Shown: positions 47,721-56,073 of the stretch, in pieces
Layout of the letters: each line of letters opens with the position of its first letter
Numbering within the stretch: position 1 is the first letter of the stretch
From: Pinus tabuliformis
Lineage: Eukaryota > Streptophyta > Pinopsida > Pinales > Pinaceae
Length of the DNA stretch: 64,000 nt
Direction: 5' to 3'
Assembly: GCA_031772625.1 (NCBI GenBank)
Contig: CM062810.1
Location: 453,468,014-453,532,013 of the forward strand
The notes under the pieces: model-generated
Told to the model about the DNA's origin: nothing
What the model saw: the letters and a program-made list of their open reading frames with translations, nothing else
The model's database searches: none
Translations under genes and position numbers: made by a program

Positions 47721-48863
47721 CTTGAGTTCCTTAAAGATATTTCAAAATTCTTTTGATTCCTTTGGATTTGCTTGGAATCTTCCAACTAATCCTATTGCAT
47801 GCATGATGTTAGGTCGGGTACCTATTAGATAAAGTAGATTGTCAATCATGGATTTGTAAGTTGGTTGATGTACTGTTGTTAATTCATCATTTGAGCTGAG
47901 ACTGCATCTTGTTACCATTGGGGTACATATAGGTTAGAATCTTCCATTCTGTACCTTTTCAAGATATGTTTGAGATATTTAGTTTGTGAAAGAAAAATAC
48001 CATCTTTAGTTTGTTGAACTTGTAGACCAAGAAAATAGGTAAGTTCACCAAGCAAGGAAATTTCAAATTCTTGCTACATTACTGAAGAAAAATTCTGACT
48101 CATGGATTCTTCATTGCTACCAAAAATGATATCATAAACATAAACAATAATAATTAGCAATTTATCATTTTCAATCTTTGTATATAAATTGTTATCTACA
48201 GAACCTTTTGTAAAACCTTGTTGGTGTAGATATTTGTCAAGGCAGTAATAACAGGCCCTTGGAGCCTATTTTAGACCTTAGAGATCCTTTTTGATTCTGC
48301 ATACAAGTTTTGAATCATTTCCAAGAATGAATCCTTCTGGTTATTCAATATAAACTTCTTCTTCTAATTCTCCATTAAGGAAGGTTGATTTTACATCCAT
48401 TTGGTATACTTTGAATTTCTAGAATCTGGAAAGAGCAAGAAACATCCTTATGACTTCAAGTTTGGCAACAGGTGCAAAAGTTTCTTCAAAATCTATACCT
48501 TCTTGTTGACCATACCCTTTACAAACAAGCCTGGCCTTGTTTCTAATGACTTCTCCATTTTCATTCAGCTTGTTCTTGAATATCCATTTAGTTCCTATAT
48601 TATTTTTATCATGAGGTCTAGGAACTAATTCCCATATCATTCTTTTCAATTTTCTCAAGTCCTTCATCCATGGCCTTGAACCAACATTCATCTTTGCATG
48701 CTTCATTTACATTTTGAGGTTCAGTGGAGGATAGTAAAGCTAGATAGCTTGAGGTCCCTGTAATAGTTCTTATTTTCTGTACACCAGCCTCCTTTTTCAC
48801 TAAAATTTGAGTTTCTGGATGATTTTCCTGAACATACCTGGACGGAGTCTTTTCTTCTACCAT
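47721..48863 (-). pseudogene. Copia-5 reverse transcriptase remnant
   Basis: Open pieces 48419-48706 and 48618-48863 carry [40 protein letters not shown] and [12 protein letters not shown]. Further down with stops come MDVKSTFLNGELEEEVYIE, GLK.APRACYY, the catalytic box reading YVYD near 48130 (usually YVDD), and LGELTYFLGLQVQQ. The two pieces overlap in different frames, so there is a frameshift near 48620-48700. Confidence 0.87.
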
Positions 48864-49283
48864 TATATCTTCTTCTGGTGCTTCATTGGCTTCTTCTTCA
48901 ATATAATTTTGATTTGATGTGGGAAAGTAATCCCCATCTTCCTCATTTTCATAGTATTCTATTGATTTTATCTGTTTTGGATTTTTGCATGCTTCATCAA
49001 CTACAACATCAATGCTTTCAACAATTTTCCCAAGTTTTTTATTGTAACATTTATATCCTTTACTTTTGGAAGAATAACCAAGAAGAATACCTTCATCTGC
49101 TCTTGGTTCAAACTTACCAAGTTTTTCATCAGTCCTTTTGATAAAACATTATCTTCCAAAAAATTTGAAGTATTTTACAGTAGGAGTCTTACCATACCAA
49201 AGTTCATGTGGAGTTTGAGTGCTATTTACCCAAACATTTGCTTTGTTGAGAATAGTCACGACAGCGAATGCAGCTTCACCCCA
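48864..49283 (-). pseudogene. Copia-5 integrase C-terminal part, left of the Gypsy-2 insertion
   Basis: Reads from the insertion leftwards as WGEAAFAVVTILNKANVW, HELWYGKTPTVKYFKFFG, then a stop, then GILLGYSSKSKGYKCYN and an acidic linker. This is the expected continuation of the integrase at 62412-62769. Confidence 0.85.
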
Positions 49284-49288
49284 GAAGG
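49284..49288. repeat. Gypsy-2 target site duplication, left copy
   Basis: GAAGG immediately before the LTR start, matching 62407-62411 immediately after the other LTR. Confidence 0.93.
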
Positions 49289-50630
49289 TGTTGGCTAGTT
49301 GAATTGTTTATTAGTTAAACAATCAAGTACCACATTAATTGTCAACCAGGGAAAGTCTTTTTATTCCAAAGGCTACTGCGTACTGTATGTACTTAAATTC
49401 TAAAAGCATTAAAAAGCTGTAGTATACGTAATTCTTACGCTAAGTCATCACAGTCCTGATAAAATGAAAGTAATTAATTAAAACTACAAATCTGAAAAGC
49501 AAAGTGATGGATGCTCTGTTGGCAGAGGATCAGGACCCTATCCTCCAAGTGGGGACGTTCAGCACCTGCCCCTGTAACCAGATTGCTAATACACACTGCA
49601 CTCTAATTCACCGGTGAGAAACAACTTCGAGTAATTAATGAAACAGAGTACTAGCAAAACAGAAATACCAGAGGTAATGCTACAGAATCCAAACAAAGTA
49701 CCAGCAGAAAGAAACTATTACACACTTACACACTTGACAGAAAAGTAAATGGGTGAATCTTGTGAGGAAGGTGGGCCCAGTCCTTCTCACAAGATTCCCC
49801 GGGACACGAAGGCTAGATTAAGTGCTCAGAACAAGTTTATATTCATCTGCCAAAAGATTTAAGTACAATAAAGTTCAGACTTTCTGATGTCTCTCAAAAT
49901 CTCACTTACAGACTCTATATCCCCCCTTCTCATGTAGATGTCTCCTCTTTATAGAGGAGACATCTATTACAATAGAGTATTACAGTTCATTCAGTTAACC
50001 CATTCTATCAAAAATAAGAATTACAGAACGTTGTTACAACAGTATAATAATATATTCTTTCTTAGGTTTTGGCTGTTACACGGCTGGTAACCAACTTCGA
50101 CCGTCTTCTCGGGATCTTCGCATCCCTTTGCCGTTTCCCCATGCTGTTCCTGATTTAGGCAATGGTGACTGTGTTCTACCCGCTTTAGACATCTGCTTGA
50201 TTATGTTGCGTCAGAGTTCTTCAGATAGTTGCCATCTGTTATTCGCAGCTGTTGCAAAATAGCTTGCTTTAGATGATTGATGTTGCTGACTGTAGAAACT
50301 GTGGAGTTGCTGCTTCTGGTGTTGCAGCAACTGCATAGTTGTCGTTTCTGGTGTTGCAGCAACTACGTAGTTGTTGTTTCTGGTGTTACAGCAACTATAA
50401 ATTATAATTCCTGCAAGCTTAAGACAATTACTTGACAATTTGGTCAGCTTTTCCAAGGATAAATATAAAGATACTCACAAATATGCAATGAACAATTAAA
50501 CATATAGATATGCGGGAAGTTACTTCGTACCTTGGGGTAATTAAGTCATTATAAAATCAAAAGCTTTCAACCTATGACTGAAAAAGGGTAATATTATAAA
50601 GTCAAAATTGGTCAATTCTGAGTCCCAACA
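49289..50630 (-). repeat. Gypsy-2 3' LTR
   Basis: 1342 bp, begins TGTTGGCTAGTTG on the plus strand and ends GAGTCCCAACA. It contains a palindromic GTTGCAGCAAC array at about 50282-50395, a C-rich tract near 49920 and the hairpin GATGTCTCCTC..GAGGAGACATC at about 49938-49969. The last 29 codons of the 758-aa ORF lie in it. Confidence 0.95.
50282..50395. repeat. Palindromic repeat array in the Gypsy-2 3' LTR (32-bp period)
   Basis: GTTGCAGCAAC, itself an 11-bp palindrome, occurs at 50321-50331 and 50353-50363, with a variant at 50385-50395 and a looser unit at 50282. The same array is in the other LTR with matches at 62097, 62129 and 62161. Confidence 0.9.
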
Positions 50631-52817
50631 TCCCCCCCAACTGAAGAAATTGCATGTCCCCATGCAATGGCTACTCTGAGTCTGAGTCGGAGAACTGGGA
50701 TGAACAATGTAGATTACTGAGACAATAGCTATAGGGAGTGGCATCAAACTTCTTCCTGAACCCACAAACAGTTTGTATATGCTTCCATGTTGCTGCTTCT
50801 TCCTTGTTGGATAGTCCAAACTGGCCCTTATTTGTTCACCAGATAACAATAAAAGTGGGAATTTAAATTTGTAACTCATCCAATTTTCAGCACAGTGTTG
50901 CATGCATTTAACATAATGAGGTACCCTTGAGAGTGCTACCTGCAAATTTGACAGATGATAAGGGTGATATTCTTGCCTCTCCGTGGGGCAGTTTTCCCAA
51001 AACAGTTTATTTGCTTTGACAGCCAAGGATGCCTTAGTCTTCACATAATGCTGACAGTCTCTTAGGACCACTGTTTGCAGTTGCCTGACATGGTCCTTCA
51101 TTTCGGGATCACTTACCATTCTTAGGTGTTGTGCAATGAAAGTGGCAGCGTTCTGCGGTTCAGCTCTAATCCACAGAAGACAATTCTGTTCATTATGTTG
51201 AGCTGAGACAAAGGCATTCTGCCAGGTAAGTTGATTAGCCAAAAAGGAGATAAAGGCTCTCAGCTGTATGTCGCCAACTACAGGTATCATATTCATGTTT
51301 CTTTCTTCGGACATGGCTTCATTATGGAGGTACAGTTCACATAACAAGTTTTGATCATTTTTAGGTGCCTCTGCAAAGGTCTGCATAAACTGCTCTGATG
51401 TGACTACCTGATGAGGCCTTCCCTCTTTGACAGCCTTTATCTGTAGAAATGTGAGTCTTTCCCTCAAAAATGTGGCATAATTAAAAGAGGGTTTCCTTGT
51501 GGCAAGCATTCTTTGAAATAATTCAAACATTTGGGACAGTCTGGCTTTCAGTTCCTTGATTTCTTTATACTGGGCTCTACACTGCTCCAGTGCTTCCCAG
51601 TTCTTATAGGCATGATTGAACCAGGTCCCCTTTTGCTGTTCGAATGCTTTGCCTTGAGACTGCTCATATTCTCTCCACCACTTTCCTTTTAATGCCTGAA
51701 AACTATCTGTTTCTGTGCATACATCACTAACAGAGGGGAGCTCTGTTTGTGTAAAGGCATCAACAAGGATAATCTGCTCTGTTGGAGTAGGCTGGGATGA
51801 TCCAACATCTTTCTCTTCATTTCTGACTAGCGTCTCTTCTTCCTGTTGTACTAATTCGTTTTGCTCCATGGTGATTTGGGTGGGCCGGGGTGAGTCTGTT
51901 CCTTTTTCCTCATTTCCTTCTTCTTCTTCTCGCTCCTTGGCAATTTGAATAGGGCTGGGTGAGTCCAATTTTTCTTCATTTCCTCCTGAAACTATTTCTT
52001 CTTCCTCCATAACGGTTTGGGTAGGTCGGGGTGAGTCTGTACCTTTTTCCTTATTTTCTTCTATTTCTTCCTCTCGTTCCATGACACTTTGAGTGGGCCG
52101 AGATGATTCTGTGTTTCCTTCTTCATTTCCTGATTCTTGTGTAACTTCTTCTTCCATAGCAATTTGGGTAGGCCGGGGTGAATCCATATTCTCCTCTTTC
52201 TTATTCCCTGTTTCTTCCTGCATAGTGTCAGCAAGCTCTTCTGTTTGTTCTTGTGCAGTCTCTGGAGAACTTGCTGGTTCTTGTGTGTCAGCAAGCTCTT
52301 GATCTTGTGCAGTTTCTGGGGAACTTACTGGTTCTTGTGTGTCAGTAAGCTCTTGTGCAGTTTCTGGGGAACTTACTGGTTCTTGTGTGTCAGTAAGCTC
52401 TTGTGCAGTTTCTGGGGAACTTACTGGTTCTTGTGTGTCAGTAAGCTCTTCTGTTTGGTCCTGCATCTTCTCTGGAGAGCCTGTTGGTTCTTGTGTGGCA
52501 ACAGGTCCTTCTGTCTGCACTTCTTCTGGAGAGCCTGTTGGTTCTTGTGTGGCAACAGGTCCTTCTGTCTGCACTTCTTCTGGAGATCCTGTTGGTTCTT
52601 GTGTGTCAACAGGTTCTTCTGCCTGCATTTCTTCTGGAGAGCCTGTTGGTTCTTGTGTGTCAACAGGTTCTTCTACTTCAGCAGAGGATTGTGGGATTTC
52701 CGTCTGTGTATCAGCAGGCTCTTTTGTTTCATCTACAGCAGCGGAGGCTTCCTTCATTGGTTCTGCCACTACCTTATATCCTGCCTGAGTATATATTTCG
52801 CCACAATTGGTACACAT
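50541..52817 (-). CDS. Gypsy-2 accessory ORF B, 758 aa, repetitive acidic protein of unknown function
   Basis: Opens MCTNCGEIYTQAGYKV with one CxxC pair. Residues about 30-230 are tandem repeats built on DTQEPTGSPEE and DTQEPVSSPETAQEL (about 10 units of 16-20 residues), then about five units of the type TDSPRPTQTVMEEEE to residue 350. A non-repetitive part follows (about 370-700, rich in W, Q, H and aromatic residues: KGKWWREYEQSQG, RERLTFLQIKAVKEG, NCLLWIRAEPQ). A short hydrophobic stretch LMPLPIAIVSVIYIV lies near 700. The last 29 residues are read from the LTR after passing through the polypurine tract. It is in frame with ORF A upstream, separated by one TAG, and the frame is also open between the TAG and this ATG. 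I recognise no family. An envelope-like role is possible only by position; I see no signal peptide. Confidence 0.7.
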   Translation of the reverse strand: MCTNCGEIYTQAGYKVVAEPMKEASAAVDETKEPADTQTEIPQSSAEVEEPVDTQEPTGSPEEMQAEEPVDTQEPTGSPEEVQTEGPVATQEPTGSPEEVQTEGPVATQEPTGSPEKMQDQTEELTDTQEPVSSPETAQELTDTQEPVSSPETAQELTDTQEPVSSPETAQDQELADTQEPASSPETAQEQTEELADTMQEETGNKKEENMDSPRPTQIAMEEEVTQESGNEEGNTESSRPTQSVMEREEEIEENKEKGTDSPRPTQTVMEEEEIVSGGNEEKLDSPSPIQIAKEREEEEGNEEKGTDSPRPTQITMEQNELVQQEEETLVRNEEKDVGSSQPTPTEQIILVDAFTQTELPSVSDVCTETDSFQALKGKWWREYEQSQGKAFEQQKGTWFNHAYKNWEALEQCRAQYKEIKELKARLSQMFELFQRMLATRKPSFNYATFLRERLTFLQIKAVKEGRPHQVVTSEQFMQTFAEAPKNDQNLLCELYLHNEAMSEERNMNMIPVVGDIQLRAFISFLANQLTWQNAFVSAQHNEQNCLLWIRAEPQNAATFIAQHLRMVSDPEMKDHVRQLQTVVLRDCQHYVKTKASLAVKANKLFWENCPTERQEYHPYHLSNLQVALSRVPHYVKCMQHCAENWMSYKFKFPLLLLSGEQIRASLDYPTRKKQQHGSIYKLFVGSGRSLMPLPIAIVSVIYIVHPSSPTQTQSSHCMGTCNFFSWGGCWDSELTNFDFIILPFFSHRLKAFDFIMT
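50631..50641 (-). promoter_or_regulatory. Gypsy-2 polypurine tract
   Basis: TCCCCCCCAAC on the plus strand, a G-rich purine run on the sense strand adjoining the 3' LTR. It lies inside the reading frame of ORF B. Confidence 0.88.
52170..52720. repeat. Tandem coding repeats of ORF B (48- and 60-bp units)
   Basis: The DNA behind the TQEP repeats. A unit with GGTTCTTGTGTGTCAGTAAG repeats every 48-60 bp between about 52270 and 52450, and one with GGTTCTTGTGTGGCAACAGG every 60 bp between about 52480 and 52690. Unit lengths are multiples of three, so long frames are also open on the opposite strand here. Confidence 0.92.
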
Positions 52818-52886
52818 ATATTCATTATCTTTACTTTTTTCTGCTGCAGACGCTACTCGTGCTAAAACATGCAGGCTGAATTCATT

Positions 52887-54419
52887 CTAATATGCTTCCT
52901 TGACCCTTATTATTTCTTCCTGATAGTCCTGAATCTGATATTTCAGAAACTTAATTTCTTCCTGTAGGGCAGGTATGGTAGGCTGATCCTGTGGAACGGT
53001 AGATTCCAATGGAGGCAGAGATTGTGTTTCGTCAATTTGATCAGTATTCCCCACAGGTGGTTCTTGAGTGTCACCTGGGGTAGTGGCTGTTTCTTGTGTT
53101 GCAGCCACTTGGTCACTATTACCTTGGGTGTCGGCAGCTGGTTCTTGTGTGTCAACTGTCTTAAAATATGATGTCACGAAGCTATGAACACTCTGCATCT
53201 CAGCTTCAGTGGGTGAGGGAGAGGAGTTTTGAGGACTGGTGGGAGTGCGGATTCTTATAGTGATGGGTGGTGAACTGGAGGAATTAGGAGATTCAACTGC
53301 TACCGATTTTTGCTTTGGTAGAGAAGCAGGGAATTCAGGCGTTTTTCTCTTCCGGCTAGCTTTCTTTAAGATAGGGACAGTAGCCGGAGTAGCAGGTGCT
53401 TTAGCTGAAACCCTAGTTCTTCTTCTTTTCGCTGGGGTTTTCTTTCCCTGCTGCATTTTTCGTTTAAGCAGGGTAATTGGGATATTATCATCGGAATTAT
53501 CAGTAGAAATACTAAGTATGGGAATGGAAGGATTGGTTCTTTTGGGAGATGTGGTTATTTCTACTGCTGCTTGTTCATTCTCAGCAACTTGCGGGGGTGT
53601 TTGCTGGGGTTGTTCAGGAATGTGCTCTGCTTGCTGAGGGTTTTCCAAAGGGATTTGTTCAGGCATGTCCTCCGTTTGCTGAGGAAGTTCTTCGTCTTGC
53701 TGAGGTATGTCCTCAGCTTGATGAAGAATTTCCTCTTCTTGATGAGGAATTTCATGCTCCGGCTGTGGGATTTCTACCTCCTGATGGGGATTAATGGGGG
53801 GTGGAGGGTTATTTAGAGCGAGGGCTCTATTAATCAGCAATTGGGCTAAGCGGTGGTGTTTTAAGGAGAGAAGTGGATGCTTCGCTTTCATAGCATAACG
53901 TGACATATTTTTGAGACAACCCAATAGATAATATGGCATGTTTACTAACTGACCATTTCTCAAATGATTTAACAGGACGAAATCGTGCTGGTAAATTACC
54001 TGGTAGCGGCCTTCGCACGTCAGATATTGCTTGACAAATTCAGCGACTTTCGGCCATGGTTGAGGTAACGACCGAAGTGCTACGCCTCTGCCCTTGGGCT
54101 CTACTTGCTCGCCTGGTCGGAGAAAATCCTGCTGCGCATTCAGAATCAGGTGCTTTCTGCTGAACCACCGTGTGCCATTGGCTGGTAGCCCGGTAACTTC
54201 GGCCATGATTTCCTCCGTGACTGGAACTTGAACTCCCTGGACGACAGAGAATCCTTCTGTTAAGTTGCATGCGAATTCAAGGACTTGCTGCTCGTCAAAG
54301 TCCGGAAGTCTCCTGAAGTACTCTATCCATCCTGCTTGCAAGAAGATTTGATAAATTTCCGGAAAGAGTTCCAGGACTGCTGTCGTGCCAGGTTCATGTG
54401 TAATGAGGGTTCCTCCCAT
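52887..54419 (-). CDS. Gypsy-2 accessory ORF A, 510 aa, plant-transposon-domain-like protein
   Basis: Starts at ATG 54417-54419. Residues 1 to about 205 form a globular region (VLEFACNLTEGFSVVQGVQV, PVTEEIMAEVTGLP, FVLLNHLRNGQLVNMPYYLL) that resembles the 'putative plant transposon protein' domain (PF20167) by its F.NL...V.GV.VPV...I....GLP pattern; this is by eye. Residues about 210-290 are E/Q/P-rich repeats (PQQ.EE, PEQ). About 310-370 is basic and lysine/arginine rich (AKRRRTRVSAK), possibly a nuclear signal. The end is a predicted coiled coil (EEIKFLKYQIQDYQEEIIRV). It ends at TAG 52887-52889. Such 3' ORFs occur in Athila/Tat elements; function unknown. Confidence 0.7.
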   Translation of the reverse strand: MGGTLITHEPGTTAVLELFPEIYQIFLQAGWIEYFRRLPDFDEQQVLEFACNLTEGFSVVQGVQVPVTEEIMAEVTGLPANGTRWFSRKHLILNAQQDFLRPGEQVEPKGRGVALRSLPQPWPKVAEFVKQYLTCEGRYQVIYQHDFVLLNHLRNGQLVNMPYYLLGCLKNMSRYAMKAKHPLLSLKHHRLAQLLINRALALNNPPPPINPHQEVEIPQPEHEIPHQEEEILHQAEDIPQQDEELPQQTEDMPEQIPLENPQQAEHIPEQPQQTPPQVAENEQAAVEITTSPKRTNPSIPILSISTDNSDDNIPITLLKRKMQQGKKTPAKRRRTRVSAKAPATPATVPILKKASRKRKTPEFPASLPKQKSVAVESPNSSSSPPITIRIRTPTSPQNSSPSPTEAEMQSVHSFVTSYFKTVDTQEPAADTQGNSDQVAATQETATTPGDTQEPPVGNTDQIDETQSLPPLESTVPQDQPTIPALQEEIKFLKYQIQDYQEEIIRVKEAY

Positions 54420-55524
54420 GGCTGTTGTTTCAGTGAATTTCAGAGTTCAGAGTCGAGCTTCCGATTTCAATTCATAGTAAAACATCGCAAATGGTAACAT
54501 ATCGTGATAGGGTGGCTATTACATATTACCGGGAGAGTTAAGGGTGGCGGCAGTTGGCGTAGTATGTCATTATGAGAGTTGCTTTGGTAATCCCCCCCCC
54601 CTCCTACGTGTAAATGATATGATTGGAAGTGCAATTATTTGATGGTCCTATCAACTCCTCCGCATTATCTATTATTTAATGTCCATACATAATCATGCGT
54701 ACCTTCGTATTTTACCTTTTTTTGATTGCTGCGTGAAAAAGTCTTATCTTGTCTTCTGCTGGATCATAATGATTGTCGCGGATCTAAAAGCATGTGAATA
54801 TGGGTGATTTGTAATGATAATGACGGGAAGTGATAGTAGGGTGCTGTAATCATCACAAGAAGTGGTATATTCTATGAAGATTTGTTCCTTGGGGGCTGAA
54901 GTGGTAAGACTGGCGTTTTCGTACATGAGAGAATTTGCTGGGAAGGGTATTTCATGATCGAGAAGCGATGTTGTGGCATTGGGATTGGTGTTGCAGCAGC
55001 GGAAAATTGTTGTTGTGGCAACAGGGACTGGTGTTCTATCATCGGGAAAAAGACGGGAAATGTGCTGGAGTAATGGAAATGGTGTTGCAGCAATAGAAAT
55101 GGAGTTGGAGCATCAGGAAATGGTGTTGCAGCAACGGGAATGGTGTTGCAGCAACGGGAGATGGTGTTGCAGCAACAGGGAATAGTGTTGCAGCAATGGG
55201 AGATGGTGTTGTAGCAACAGGGAATGGTGTTGCAGCAACAGGGATTGGTGTTGCAGCAACAGGGATTCCGAGTCCGCACAGTAATTCATTTGAAAATTTT
55301 GTTCTCAGCTACTTCCCAAGCTAACATCTGCAAAATACTGAAATATAATATTGCAATCCTTGGCAGGATTTATTAGTTTCTTAGAAAAAAAAGAATATCT
55401 AACCTAAGAAAATTACATAAATAATAGAAATTCAAGTGCTTTGAGGGACAGCAAGTTCCCCTGGAAAAGAATACTGTTTTATTGCCATGCAAGTGGCTTT
55501 AAAATCTTCTTTGGAAACCGGCCG
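54420..55524 (-). other. Gypsy-2 spacer between pol and ORF A
   Basis: About 1.1 kb without a credible gene. The part near 54980-55265 is a tandem array (separate entry). A 135-codon cysteine-rich frame (CCCNTIP repeats) is only a reading of that array. Confidence 0.6.
54980..55268. repeat. 24-bp tandem array containing the GTTGCAGCAAC palindrome
   Basis: About a dozen units of the type GGTGTTGCAGCAACGGGAAT. The period is 24 bp in the best part (55118-55268), with degenerate units to the left. The core palindrome is the same as in both LTRs, although the spacing differs (24 versus 32 bp). Confidence 0.93.
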
Positions 55525-56073
55525 CTAATATAACCGAAGTCGGTAGCCATTCACTAACAGTGGTGTTCTGTCCCCATCAATTGCTAAAAGTCTGACTGTT
55601 CCATTTGGAAAAACAGCATCCACTTCATACGGCCCCAACCACCTTGTTCTTAGCTTCCCTTGAAAATTCTCGAAACGGGAATCATAAAGTAAAGCCCAGT
55701 TACCTTTTTGGAACTACTTTTGCTTTATGGTTTTGTCATGCCATCTGCTTCTTTGTTGTTGTATCATAGTTGTTTGATGGACGGCATCCAGTCTTTTCTC
55801 ATCCAATTCCTGAAGCTGCTGCAACCTGGCTGTCTGTGCATCAGTTAAATCAAGGTTAACAGCTAAGGCAGTTCTTAAGGTTTTAATCTCAAACTCTACA
55901 GGGAAAATAGCATTCTTTCCATAAACTAATTCATAGGGTGAAAAGCCTGTTGTATTCCTCCAAGTGGTTCTATAGGCCCATAGAGCCTCGGGCAACCTTT
56001 GAAACCAGTCCCTTCTATTCTCCTTTATCGTTTTTGTTAAGATGGCTTCTATGACCTTGTTGGTACTTTCCAC
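55525..56073 (-). CDS. Gypsy-2 integrase C-terminal part (after an in-frame TAG)
   Basis: Directly follows the TAG at 56074-56076 in the pol frame, starting VESTNKVIEAILTK, which holds the catalytic glutamate of the DDE triad. It continues RDWFQRLPEALWAYRTT and TGFSPYELVYGK. A second TAG at 55714-55716 interrupts it. After that comes FEGKLRTRWLGPYEV-like text (actual FQGKLRTRWLGPYEVD), and the true pol end is TAG 55525-55527. The absence of a chromodomain supports an Athila/Tat position. Confidence 0.88.

Noticed and set aside
52245-52865. Plus-strand 206-codon frame rich in FWGTYWFLCVSKL repeats, and overlapping 149- and 131-codon frames
   Set aside because: They are antisense readings of the ORF B tandem repeats, which lack stops in several frames because the unit length is a multiple of three.
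53239-53637. 132-codon plus-strand frame
   Set aside because: Antisense shadow of ORF A. No independent support.
54872-55279. Minus-strand 135-codon cysteine-rich frame (CCCNTIP repeats)
   Set aside because: It is a translation of the 24-bp palindromic array in a spacer. Cysteine pattern follows from the DNA repeat and shows no gene context.
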